The notes below the pieces were generated by a model. It saw only the letters and a list, made by a program, of their open reading frames with translations, was not told where the DNA came from and did no database searches. Shown here piece after piece: positions 30,231-40,745 of a stretch of 64,000 nt of DNA. The position numbers were made by a program, and so were the translations under genes. This DNA is from Rebecca billardiae RCC1528 (taxonomy: Eukaryota > Haptophyta). How positions within the stretch are numbered: position 1 is the first letter of the stretch; every line of letters starts with the position of its first letter. The stretch covers positions 3,038,001-3,102,000 of the forward strand of contig OZ251225.1 of NCBI GenBank assembly GCA_965240325.2, read 5' to 3'.

Positions 30231-31672
30231 CTACTCGCGCTGCTTCGCCTGCAGCAGCGCCATCAGCATGGCGTGCTGGTTCTGCTGCTGCTGCTGCTGC
30301 ATCGCCAGCTCCCTCGCCCTCAAGTCGAGCTCCTTCGCCTTCAGCTCGCGGTCCTTCTCGTCCTTCTCGCGCTGGTACGCTCGGTCCTTCTCCGCCTGCG
30401 CCGCGTCCTGCTCACGGTCCTTCTCCGCCTGCTCACGAGCGAGTTTCTCGTTCTCGGCCATGTCCTTGAGCATGCCGGCAATCTGCTGGTTGGCTCCGGC
30501 ACTCGTGCTCTTCACCTTCGCCTGTCCCGAGATGGTGACGTAGTCCTCGCCGTTCTGCGCGCACACGGCGGTCAGATCATCGAGCCTGACACCGTGGTCC
30601 AGGTACTGCATCCGCACCCTGCTGTTCAGATGGTACCTTGCGTCGAAGTCGTCCTCGATCTGCTCCTTCTTGCCAAGCTGCTCCTGCGTCAGGTCACCGT
30701 CCTTGTGCTGGAAGGAGGCGATCACGGCGAGCTTGCGGTCGGTGCCCAGTTTCAGCCGGTACTCCTCCCACTCCCTGCCCGTCAGCTGCTCCTGGAGCAC
30801 CGCGAGCTCGTTGTCGACCTTGTCGCTGCGCACCTGGCGCAGCGCGGCATCCTCCATGGCCCCCTGCGCGCGCTTCTCCACCGCCGACTTCCCCTTCGAC
30901 TTCGACTTCGACGGCTTGGGAGCATCGCCGACAGCCTCTCCGTACAACTTCTGTGCCTCCTTCTGCTTCTCGATGTACTGGTCCAGCTCGTTGTCGAGCG
31001 CGCGCTGGTTCTCGATCTCGTCCCCGGCACCGGTGACCTGCGCGTGCGTGCGCCGCGCGCGTGCGCCGCGCGCCGGGAGAAGCAATGGTGAGGCTGGCTC
31101 GCCGCCGTGCCGCGCAAGCCACGCGCCGCGCACGGAGCGCGCCGCACCACGGGGGGCTTGTTGTTGCCGTTCTTCTTCCACTGCGCCTGGCGGAGCTCGA
31201 GACTGCCGTTGAGCTTGCCCGCGATCCATGACGCCTTGGCCTCCGTCACTCCCGCACCCTTCAAGAAGTCGTCGTCTTCGTTCAGGTTCTCCGCAAGCAT
31301 GTTGTCGTAATCGGACACGAGCTTTGGCGGCGACGGCGCACCGGCGGGGAGCTTCACGTCACCGCGGCGCCAAGCTTCGTAGTACTTCTTCGCGAATTCG
31401 CGAAGGTAGTATTTCACGGCCATCGCAGACCTCAGCAGCTCCAGCAGCGACCCCAACGGGAGCTGCTTCGGCGCGCGCTGCCGCTCGTCCGGCGTCTTCG
31501 CCGTCTTCGCCTTCTTCGCCTTCTTCGCAGCGGCGCCGCCGCTGGGCGCCTGGCTAGTGAGGTCCAAGTCGACCGTCGTCGCGGCTGACGGCTCGCTCGC
31601 CGCCGCCACCGGCAGCTGCGCCTCCGGCAGCTGCGTCAGCAGCGGAAACGCGCCCTCCCCGGGATCCATCAT
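30231..31672 (-). CDS. Second protein of the PIF/Harbinger element (putative DNA-binding accessory protein)
   Basis: Two exons, complement of 31151-31672 and 30231-31037, joined over a 113-bp GT-AG intron in phase 0 (NNKPP to VTGAGDE), give 442 residues; start at the tandem ATG near 31672. A Lys/Ala-rich patch (AAAKKAKKAKTAK) could be a nuclear signal. A helical block follows: REFAKKYYEAWRRGDV, LVSDYDNMLAENLNEDDD and ASWIAGKLNGSLELRQ. The C-terminal half is a long Arg/Lys/Glu/Gln coiled coil (EKDREQDAAQAEKDRAYQRE) ending QQQQQQNQHAMLMALL. PIF/Harbinger elements usually carry a Myb/SANT-like partner of the transposase; position and convergent orientation fit. A Myb/SANT fold is not obvious from the sequence. 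Confidence 0.82.
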
Positions 31673-31882
31673 CGGAGGCACGCGCGCGGACGCGCGCCCG
31701 CGTTCGGGCGAGCGGGCACGTAAGGGCCTCGGCTTACGATCCGGGGCTTACGGACGCCCCAAAGCCTTGCTTAAGGTTAGGGCGACGGAGCCGGGCTTTA
31801 CGGCGGGTTTCGTCGGCCAGCGTCCGGTAAGGTGTAAGGTAAGCTTTTCACCACATTTCGGCATTGCCCAAGCACACTAGTA

Positions 31883-32025
31883 TGTTATGCCCACTGCTAC
31901 GCAGTCACCAGATCGGCGACGTCGTCGACAGTTGGGATACCTCCAAGTGGAGGCCCGAGTGGTTGCAGCCCACTGTGCCACCAGGGTACTTGCGGCTGCG
32001 ACGTGTTTGCCGCGCTGACGTTCCC
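31883..32025. repeat. Right part of the 210-bp repeat interrupted by the transposon
   Basis: Identical over 143 bp to 37228-37370 and continuous with 27409-27475 once the transposon and one TAGTA are removed. Sequence identity stops sharply after GACGTTCCC. Confidence 0.92.
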
Positions 32026-32695
32026 CGCACACAGTAACCGCCCACCCGGGCGCGGACGCACTGCCCACAGTGCCGCCCGCGAGCCAGGGGCCCGCCGTCT
32101 TGGACCGCCAGCCGAAGCGCATGCGCCGGACCGGAGCTGCAACTGCGCAGGGCCCTGCGCAGAGCCCCAGCCGGCCACCTTGTACAGCAGAGGTGGTAGG
32201 AGCACATCCTGCACAATGCAGGGAATTCCGGCTCGGGCAGACTGCCCCTTCTGCATGCTGCTGCAGGAAACCGTGCGCCGACTGCCGCACGGGCGACTGC
32301 CGCACGTCCAGCATTGCAGGAAAGCAGCGGCTCCAGCCAAGCCAGGCAGCTGCCCAGTGACCTGCAGCAGGAAACCGCGCGTGCCGGTGTAACGAGCAGG
32401 CTCTGCTGCATGCTGCAGCGACCTCGGTCTGCAGAGGGCTTGCTGGGCTCTTGACACGAGGCACGAGGCACGATGCTCTCCAGCTGGCTTCTTGACCAGC
32501 AGCATCTGCGCCTGCTGCGGCCTGGCGGGCCGCTGGGGGAGAGTCGTAGCAGAACCCCCTTCCTGTGCCAGCTCCGAGAGCCTCAGGTCTGTCGTTCAGT
32601 GCGAGTGCACGACCCTGCACGGGCTCCAGCGGCCTGCGGGCCGGGTTCCGGCTGCCGGCTGCCTTACCGAGCAGGCTCTGCGGCCTGCGGCAGTG
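32026..32695. other. Spacer of degenerate repeat fragments
   Basis: Isolated CTGCATGCTGCTGCAGGAAA motifs, like those of the array that follows, are scattered among unique sequence. No gene recognised. Confidence 0.4.
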
Positions 32696-35600
32696 AGTGA
32701 GGACTGCCTGCAGAGGGCTTGCTGAGCCCTTGACACGGCGAGTGCGATATGTTCCGCGCCGGCTGGGCTGCTGCCCCTTCTGCACGCTGCAGGAAAGTCG
32801 CTCGGGCTGGGCTGCTGCCCGTCTGCATGAGCAGGAGCCAGGAAGGCAGCTCTGGTTGACCGCCCCTTCTGCATACTGCTGCAGGAAATCACATACAGTA
32901 TGCCTGTGTTGCCTGGCCGCTGCCTGCGGGTAGTGGCGCCTGCTGCGTGTTAGCCCCGGCAAGGCGAGTGCGATGTGCCGCGCCGTCTAGGCTGCGGCCC
33001 CTTGTGCATGCTGCAGGAAAGCAGCTCGGGCTGGCAGCTGCCTGCGGGCAGCGGCGCCTGCGGAGTGCTAAACCCTTACACTGCGAACGCGATGTTCCGC
33101 GCCGGCTGGGATGTGGCCCCTTCTGCATGCTGCAGGAAAGCCGCTCAGGCTGGGCTGCTGCCCCCTCTGCATGCTGCAGGAAAGCCGCTCGCGGGCTGGC
33201 AGCTGCCTGCGGGCAGCGGCGCCTGCGGAGTGCTAAGCCTTTGACACGCCGAACGCTATGTTCCGCGCCGGCTGGGCTGCGGCCCCTTCTGCATGCTGCA
33301 GGAAAGCCGCCCGGGCTGTACACGCCCACGGCGAGCGCGAGTTCCGCTCTGGCTGGGATGCTGCCCCTTCTGCATGCTGCAGGAACGCCGCTCGGGCTGG
33401 CAGCTGCCTGCGGGCAGCGGCGCCTGCAGAGTGCTGAGCTCTTGACACTGCAAGCGCGATGTTCCGCGCTGGCTGGGCGGCTGCCCCTTCTGCCTACTGC
33501 AGGAAAGCCGCTCGGGCTGGCTGCCCTTCTGCATGCTGCTGCAGGAAATCGCATCACAATGATGCCTGCTGTTTTGTAAGGCTGCTGCCTGCTGGCAGTC
33601 GCGCTTGCGGCTGCGGTTTGCTGAGCCAGGGGCTCGACACTGCCAGCGCGATGTGCCGCGCCGGCTGGGCAGCTGCCCCTTCCGCATGCTGCAGGAAAGC
33701 CGCTCGGGCTGGCGGCTGTCTGCGGGCCGAGCGGCGCCTGCTGAGTGCTAAGCCCTCGACACTGCGAGCGCGTGTTCGGCGCCGGCTGGGCTGCTGCCCC
33801 TTCTGCATGCTGCAGGAAAGCCGCTCTGGCTGGGCTGCTGCCCCTTCTGCATGCTGCAGGAAAGCCGCTTGGGCTGGCAGCTGCCTGCTGGCAGCGGCGC
33901 CTGTGGAGTGCTAAGCCCTTGACACTGTGAACGAGATGTTCCGCGCCGGCTGGGCTGCTGCCCCTTCACCGCGCCGGCTGGGCTGCTGCCCCTTCACCTG
34001 CTGAAGGAAAGCCGCTCGGGCTGGGCTGCTGCCCCTTCTGCCTGCTGCAGGAAAGCAGCTCGTGGGCTGGCAGCTGCCTGCTGGCAGCGGCGCCTGCGGA
34101 GTGCTAAGCCCTTGACACTGCAAGCGCGTTGTTCGGCGCCGGCACCGGCTGGGCTGCTGCCCCTTCTGCATGCTGCAGGAAAGCCGCTCTGGCTGGGCTG
34201 GGGCTCCTTTGCATGCCTCAGTGCTGCAGGAAATCACACATGCATGCCTGTGTTGCCTGGCAGCTGCCTGCGGGCATCGGCGCCTGCGGGGTGCTAAGCC
34301 CTTGACACTGCGAACGCGATGTTCAGCACCAGCTGGGCTGCGGCCCCTTCTGCATGCTGCAGGAAAGCAGCTCGGGCTGTACACGGCAAGCGCGAGTTCC
34401 GCGCCGGCTGGGCTGCTGCCCCTTCGCCTGCTGAAGGACAGCCGCTCCGGCTGGGCTGCTGCCCCTTCCGCATGCTGCAGGAAAGCCTCTCTCGGGCTGG
34501 CAGCGCCAGCTGCCCGCGGGCAGCGGCGCCTGCAGAGTGCTAAGCTCTTGACACGGCAAGCGCGAGTTCCGCGCCGGCTGGGCTGCTGCCCCTTTTGCAT
34601 ACTGCACGAAAGCCGCTCGGGCTGGCTGCCCCTTCTGCATGCTGCTGCAGGAAATCGCACCACATGCCTGTTTTGCCAGGCTGCTGCCTGCAGGCAGCCG
34701 CGCTTGCGGCTGTGGTTTGCTGAGCCAGGGGCTCGACACTGCGAGCGCAATATGCAGTGCCGGCTGGGCAGCTGCCCCTTTCTGCATGCTGCAGGAAAGC
34801 AGCTCGGGCTGGCAGCTGCCTGCTGGCAGCGGCGCCTGCGGAGTGCTAAGCCCTCCACACTGCGAGCGCGTTGTTCGGCACCGGCTGGGCTGCTGCCCCT
34901 TCTGCATGCTGCAGGAAAGCCGCTCTGGCTGGGCTGGCGGGGCCCCTTCTGCATGCCTCAGTGCTGCAGGAAATCACACATGCATGCCTGTGTTGCCTGG
35001 CAGCTGCCTGCTGGCATCGGCGCCTGCGGAGTGCTAAGCCCTTGACACTGCGAACGCGATGTTCAGCACCAGCTGGGCTGCGGCCCCTTCTGCATGCTGC
35101 AGGAAAGCAGCTCGGGCTGTACACGGCAAGCGCGAGTTCCGCGCCGGCTGCTGCCCCTTCGCCTGCTGAAGGACAGCCGCTCTGGCTGGGCTGCTGCCCC
35201 TTCCGCATGCTGCAGGAAAGCCTCTCTCTGGCTGGCAGCTGCCGGCGGGCAGCGGCGCCTGCAGAGTGCTGAGCTCTTGACACGGCGAGCGCGAGTTCCG
35301 CGCCGGCTGGGCTGCTGCCCCTTCTTCATACTGCGGGAAGGCCGCTCGGGCTGGCTGCCCCTTCTGCATGCTGCTGCAGGAAATCGCATCACAATGATGC
35401 CTGTTTTGTAAGGCTGCTGCCTGCTGGCAGTCGCGCTTGCGGCTGCGGTTTGCTGAGCCAGGGGCTCGACACTGCCAGCGCGATGTGCCGCGCCGGCTGG
35501 GCAGCTGCCCCTTCTGCATGCTGCAGGAAAGCCGCTCGGGCTGGCGGCTGCCTGCGGGCAGCGGCGCCTGCGGAGTGCTAAGCCCTCGACACTGCGAGCG

Positions 35601-36425
35601 CGTGTTCGGCGCCGGCTGGGCTGCTGCCCCTTCTGCATGCTGCAGGCGAGAGCCGCTCTGGCTGGGCTGCTGCCCCTTCTGCATGCTGCAGGAAAGCCGC
35701 TTGGGCTGGCAGCTGCCTGCTGGCAGCGGCGCCTGCGGAGTGCTAAGCCCTTGACACTGTGAACGAGATGTTCCGCGCCGGCTGGGCTGCTGCCCCTTCA
35801 CCTGCTGAAGGAAAGCCGCTCGGGCTGGGCTGCTGCCCCTTCTGCCTGCTGCAGGAAAGCCGCTCGTGGGCTGGCAGCTGCCTGCTGGCAGCGGTGCCTG
35901 CTGAAGTGCTAAGCTCTTGACACAGCGAGCGCGATGTTCCGCGCCAGCTGGGCTGCTGCCCCTTCTGCATACTGCAGGAAAGCCGCTCGGGCTGGCTGCC
36001 CTTCTGCATGCTGCTGCAGGAAATCGCATCGCCTGCTGGCAGTCGCGCTTGCGGCTGCGGTTTGCTTAGCCAGGGGCTTGACACTGCAAGTGCAATGTGC
36101 CGCGCCGGCTGGGCCACTGCCCCTTCTTCCGCATGATGATGCAGGGAAGCCGCTCGGGCTGACTGCACTTTCTGCATGCTGCTGCAGTAAATAAGGCACG
36201 CCTGTGTTGCTTGGCAGCTGCCTGCTGGCAGCTGCGCCTGTGGTGTGCTGAGCCCTTGGCACTGTGAGCGCGATGTTCCGTGCCATTGCAGGGCAGCTGC
36301 CCCTTCCTCTGCATGATCGATGATGCAGGAAATTAGCTCGGGCATCACGCATGCCTGTGTTGCCCCGCAGGCAGCTGCCTGTGGGCAGCGGCGCCTGCAG
36401 CTTGCAGGGCCCTCGAAACTGCGAT
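32696..36425. repeat. Large irregular tandem array of a GC-rich unit with TTCTGCATGCTGCAGGAAA core
   Basis: The core GGCTGCTGCCCCTTCTGCAT plus GCTGCAGGAAAGCCGCTCGG recurs more than twenty times. Many copies are followed by GGCAGCTGCCTGCGGGCAGC plus GGCGCCTGCGGAGTGCTAAG and a TTGACACTGCGA tail. Spacing varies from about 40 to 250 bp, and larger blocks (for example 34110-34560 and 34850-35290) are themselves duplicated. GCTGCC-TGCG-GGCAGC and CTGCATGCTGCAG can form hairpins. Both strands show open frames of up to about 350 codons (minus-strand phrase FLQHAEGAAAQP), but different units use different frames, so I do not treat them as genes. Confidence 0.85.
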
Positions 36426-36484
36426 CGCAGTGGTTCCTTGCCTGATTAGCGGCTTTGCACAGCCGAATGCCAGCGTCGGTTGCA

Positions 36485-36680
36485 ACTTGTGACTCCGACC
36501 CGTCATCGCTCCGACCCGTCATCGCGCCTCCGACCAGTCATCGCCTCGCCACTCTCCGACCTCAAACCCCCACCTTCGACCTGGAAGACTCGCCCTGCCT
36601 CCGACCCGTCATCGCGCTCCGACCAGCCATTGCGCCTCCAACCAGTCATCGCCTCACCACTCTCCGACCTGCCTCCGATG
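36485..36680. repeat. Short direct repeats of the type CTCCGACCCGTCATCGC
   Basis: Six or more imperfect copies of CTCCGACC(C/A)GTCATCGC are arranged in two blocks, each ending CTCACCACTCTCCGACCTGC or similar. No function is apparent. Confidence 0.75.
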
Positions 36681-36952
36681 CGCCAACGTCGTCATCTCCT
36701 TCGTCAGCAAAGACAACATGAGGCCCTCAGGCCATGCTCAAGCACAAACTCGCGCCATCGGCATCTTGGAGTGAGCTGCTCGCTGGCGCCCAACCAGTGC
36801 CCTGTGTCGACTGCCTGCTGGCAGTGAGAGAGCCACCCTTGCGGTGGTAGTGCATAGCCAGCACTGGTGTCAGCTCCTGCTGGGGCCAGTGGTGAGCACC
36901 CTCAGCTGCTTGCCTGGTACAGTAGTCAGGGTGGGTGGGTGGGAAGATTTGC

Positions 36953-37160
36953 CACAATGAATGCCCTTTGCTGCTGCGGCGCTGCGTGCCGCCATTTGCG
37001 GCAACCTCGTGCCTGCTGCTTGGGGCGATAATCGCTGAGCTCTGGGCTCTGAGTCCTGCTGCTCCGGATTCTGCGGCTGGATTTGCACAGCGCTTGCGTC
37101 TCCAGTACATTGCGGACCCCTTGTGAGCTTCGCGCCAGACCCACCAAACCAACTGCACAA
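36953..37160. repeat. Dispersed ~208-bp repeat, family B (copy 1)
   Basis: It begins CCACAATGAATGCCCTTTGC and ends CCAAACCAACTGCACAAC. Further copies lie at 39284-39497 and 39580-39793, with a 5' fragment at 38882-38950. It directly abuts the 210-bp family A repeat at 37161. The minus strand is open in two frames in every copy, so it may be a fragment of an old coding element. Confidence 0.88.
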
Positions 37161-37370
37161 CACAAGCGGTCCTTGTTCCTTGTTCGCCGCATGATCGGCA
37201 ATGCCAATGTAATATGACGATGTAGTATGTTATGCCCACTGCTACGCAGTCACCAGATCGGCGACGTCGTCGACAGTTGGGATACCTCCAAGTGGAGGCC
37301 CGAGTGGTTGCAGCCCACTGTGCCACCAGGGTACTTGCGGCTGCGACGTGTTTGCCGCGCTGACGTTCCC
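37161..37370. repeat. Intact 210-bp repeat, family A: empty site of the Harbinger insertion
   Basis: The sequence matches 27409-27475 plus 31883-32025 exactly, with one TAGTA (37223-37227) where the other copy has the 4.4 kb transposon between two TAGTA copies. The repeat must therefore have been duplicated before the insertion, and both events are recent. Confidence 0.93.
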
Positions 37371-38147
37371 AATCGTTCCACAGGGGCGTCGGGTGGCTGT
37401 GCTTGTAGGGTCGGGGGCCGTAATCCGTATCCCAACTGCATGATGCGCACGGTGGCGGTGTTCGTTTTTCGATTGCTTTGCTGCCTTTGGCTTTGACGAC
37501 GCCGAGGCAGGCGTTGAGCGGCCTCTCGCCGGGCTGCGGCCTACGGGCACGGCCCGTGCTGCCTGGCCGGGCTGGCAGGCCAGTGCGCTGATAGCAACGT
37601 AGCGGCCCTGCTGTATACCCAGGTTCCAGCAAGTAAGCGGCGGTGCAGGCCTGCTGGTCTCCAGCGGCCTGCTGGGGCTAATTAGCAAGGCAGGCTCTGC
37701 CGGCCTTGCCCGTATGCTGCAGTGCAAAGTGGATCTCAGCCTGCTGCAGCCAGCGGGCTTGCGCCTTGCTGCTCGGCGGAGCTGCCTCACTGCACGGCGA
37801 GCGCCGGACAGTGACAGCCATGGTCCGCACCGGCTGGGCATCCACCCCTTCTGCATGACGATATGCAGGAAATCCGCGTATGCCTTATTGGGCGGCTGAT
37901 GAATGGCACCTTTCGCGTAGTACTGCTAGTGCAAGTACTATTGATGCTTAGCAGGAAGTCACACATGCCTGTGTTAGGTGTTGCCTGGCTGCTGCCTGCG
38001 GGCACAAGCGGCGCCTGCGGCGTGCTAAGCCCTTGCCTCGACGGCCTGCGGGCCGGAGGACGGTGGAGGACGCTTGCGAGTCCTGGGCAAGGCTCAGGCG
38101 GAGCTCTTGCGGGCCGGGTTCTAGGGCCCGGCGGGCCGCAAAGAGCA
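37371..38147. other. Spacer with scattered repeat fragments
   Basis: Isolated fragments of the TTCTGCATG...CAGGAAA unit occur near 37850 and 37950. No gene recognised. Confidence 0.4.
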
Positions 38148-38460
38148 GCCTCGACGGCCGCAGGCCGGAGGACGGTGGGGCAGAGCAGCCTCGACGGCCG
38201 CGGGCCGGAGGACGGTGGAGCAGAGCAGCCTCGACGGCCGCGGGCCGGAGGACGGTGGAGCAGAGCAGCCTCGACGGCCGCTGGCCGGAGGACGGTGGAG
38301 CAGAGCAGCCTCGGCGGCCGCTGGCCGGAGGACGGTGGAGCAGAGCAGCCTCGACGGCCGCGGGCCGGAGGACGGTGGAGCAGAGCAGCCTCGGCGGCCA
38401 CTGGCCGGAGGACGGTGGAGCCGAGCAGCCTCGACGGCCGCTGGCCGGAGGAAGATGGAG
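38148..38460. repeat. 40-bp minisatellite, about eight copies
   Basis: The unit CAGCCTCGACGGCCGCGGGC followed by CGGAGGACGGTGGAGCAGAG repeats head to tail with few changes (CTGGCC for CGGGCC, GGCGG for GACGG). The period of 40 is not a multiple of three, so the long open frames over it are chance. Confidence 0.93.
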
Positions 38461-38970
38461 GACGTTTGCGAGTCCTGGGCAAGGCTCAAGCGGAGCTCTT
38501 GACACGTGCGCGATGACGAAGGCCTGCGGGCCTTTGGGAGCCTCCCTCGCCGCGCGAGAGGGTCTGAGCAATGCACGAGCGCCTGGCAGCGCTCGGTGCG
38601 GCGGCCGTGGGCCGAGAGAGCTGTTGAGGGGGGGGGCTGCTGCGGGCTGGGCTGCAGCCCCTTCTGCCTGCTGCAGGAAGCCGTGCGGGCTGGGCTGCGG
38701 CCCCTTCTGCATGCTGCAGGAAAGCCGCTCGGGCTGACTGGGCACCTGTCACTTCTGCACGCTGCTGCAGGAAATCACGCATGCCTGTGTTGCCCGGCCG
38801 CTGCCCGCGGGCAGCGGAGCCTGCGCCTGCGCGTGCGAAGGAATCGGCCGCCGACGCACGCGCACGGACGCCGACGCGATTTGCCACAATGAATGCCCTT
38901 TGCTGCTGCGGCGCTGCGTGCCGCCATTTGCGGCAACCTCGTGCCTGCTGCTCTGCGGCCTGCGGCAGTG

Positions 38971-39286
38971 AGTGAGGACTGCCTGCAGAGGGCTTGCTGA
39001 GCCCTTGACACGGCGAGTGCGATATGTTCCGCGCCGGCTGGGCTGCTGCCCCTTCTGCACGCTGCAGGAAAGTCGCTCGGGCTGGGCTGCTGCCCGTCTG
39101 CATGAGCAGGAGCCAGGAAGGCAGCTCGGGTTGACCGCCCCTTCTGCATACTGCTGCAGGAAATCACATACAGTATGCCTGTGTTGCCTGGCCGCTGCCT
39201 GCGGGTAGTGGCGCCTGCTGCGTGTTAGCCCCGGCAAGGCGAGTGCGATGTGCCGCGCCGTCTAGGCTGCGGCCCCTTGTGCATGC
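38971..39286. repeat. Segmental duplicate of 32696-33011
   Basis: About 315 bp are almost identical to the start of the large array, differing at few positions (for example CTCGGGTTGACC against CTCTGGTTGACC). In this copy the sequence then jumps into a family B repeat at GTGCATGCCACAATGAATG. Confidence 0.9.
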
Positions 39287-39837
39287 CACAATGAATGCCC
39301 TTTGCTGCTGCGGCGCTGCGTGCCGCCATTTGCGGCAACCTCGTGCCTGCTGCTTGGGGCGATAATCGCTGAGCTCTGGGCTCTGAGTCCTGCTGCTCCG
39401 GATTCTGCGGCTGGATTTGCACAGCGCTTGCGTCTCCAGTACATTGCGGACCCCTTGTGAGCTTCGCGCCAGACCCACCAAACCAACTGCACAACATTGG
39501 CGGCGAGTAGTACCCGTACGCCCCCTGTGGTTCCATAGTGCGATGTGCCGCGCCGTCTAGGCTGCGGCCCCTTGTGCATGCCACAATGAATGCCCTTTGC
39601 TGCTGCGGCGCTGCGTGCCGCCATTTGCGGCAACCTCGTGCCTGCTGCTTGGGGCGATAATCGCTGAGCTCTGGGCTCTGAGTCCTGCTGCTCCGGATTC
39701 TGCGGCTGGATTTGCACAGCGCTTGCGTCTCCAGTACATTGCGGACCCCTTGTGAGCTTCGCGCCAGACCCACCAAACCAACTGCACAACATTGGCGGCG
39801 AGTAGTACCCGTACGCCCCCTGTGGTTCCATGTGGTT
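39244..39837. repeat. 296-bp tandem duplication containing family B repeat
   Basis: The block GTGCGATGTGCCGCGCCGTC ... CCCCCTGTGGTTCCAT occurs at 39244 and again at 39540, in tandem and virtually identical. Each block holds one full family B repeat. Confidence 0.9.
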
Positions 39838-40745
39838 CCAGGCACTTTGCGGCCTCGCCGCGGACGCTGCGGAGGGCCGGAGGCGAGATGCGCGGCGGTG
39901 CACATCGTGCCCCCGAGCGGACCGCCTAGCCCCAGCCGGGCGTCGCTCGACTCGTCCATCGCGGCGAGTGAGAGCCGTCGCGCGAGGGGCGGGTCGAGGG
40001 GGGGGCGCCTGGTACATTGACGCCATCGTTTTGGACCGATTCTTTTTTTTTCGGGCGGTGCTCCCGGTGAAAAAGCAAGCAGGGGAGAATTCCGTCGGAG
40101 CAGTTTTATTTTGGGGCTTTTTACGCGTTTTGGCCGTATCATATTGTTTGCGTGCTGCTGCTGCTCACTGTCATGAATGCGTCGGCGATCAGACCGTCAC
40201 TCACCGCAGCGTGTAACAGTGGCGGTGGCGGAGCAGCGGACGATGCCGCATTGACGGGCGGCTGCCACGCGCACGAAGCGGCCGGTGACTACTTCTGATG
40301 CAGCGCACTGACACGCATTGCACTGATATTGATGCGACCGGTCGTCGATCACCCGGGCGGCGGGCGGACGACCGTCTAGTGCCGTCCTGCTTCTCCTGAT
40401 GAGACAGCAGTCGCGCGCAGCCGCGATCGCGCCGCGGGAGACAGGTGGCGTTGTCAAAACAACGCCTCGCCTCGCCGGTGGTCGCACGCCGCGCGCGCGC
40501 GCGCGCCGCACCTCGACCACCTTCTGCGTCGCCCGCCAGTTCGTCGCCGCCACCACCGTCGACAGAATGGGCAACGTGAGTATGAAGCGGAGCAGCGCAA
40601 CGCCGAGAGCGCCGACTCCGTCCAGCGCCACGCCCACGAGCTTGCCCCGGCGCGTGACGAAGCCGTGTCCGGCTAGGTGCGCGCACAGCTCGCGGCTCGG
40701 CCATGGGGCCGCCTCGCTCGCGTGCCAGCCCCCGTCCTCGCGCTG
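39838..40745. other. Repeat boundary and possible decayed coding remnant
   Basis: 39838-40200 shows nothing recognisable apart from a T-rich tract at 40040. On the minus strand about 40500-40700 reads LAGHGFVTRRGKLVGVALDG then ALLRFILTLPILSTVVAATN, a likely membrane segment, up to a GTGCGG sequence resembling this genome's intron donors. No start codon or full gene could be built. Confidence 0.3.

Larger units (their letters stand above)
27476..31877. mobile_element. Complete two-gene PIF/Harbinger-type DNA transposon (4.4 kb)
   Basis: The termini are perfect 14-bp inverted repeats: GTGTGCTTGGGCAA at 27476-27489 and its complement at 31864-31877. TAGTA flanks both sides (27471-27475, 31878-31882). 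The same flanks are joined without insertion at 37161-37370, with a single TAGTA at 37223-37227: a natural empty site. If one A/T base pair each side is counted in the element, the duplication is AGT, the 3-bp size usual for PIF/Harbinger. Subterminal copies of CTTACG or CGTAAG occur at both ends, as expected for transposase binding sites. Inside are a DDE transposase (plus) and a convergent accessory gene (minus), separated by a TA tract and a GC-rich array. Confidence 0.93.

Noticed and set aside
33911-34954. Minus-strand 347-codon open frame rich in QHAEGAAAQP phrases, and similar ones at 32-39 kb
   Set aside because: The repeat unit is read in different phases in different copies, there is no start context or domain, and the plus strand is equally open.
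39225-40142. 305-codon minus-strand open frame over the family B repeats
   Set aside because: It runs through two tandem repeat copies and contains the same peptide twice. It is a by-product of the 296-bp duplication.
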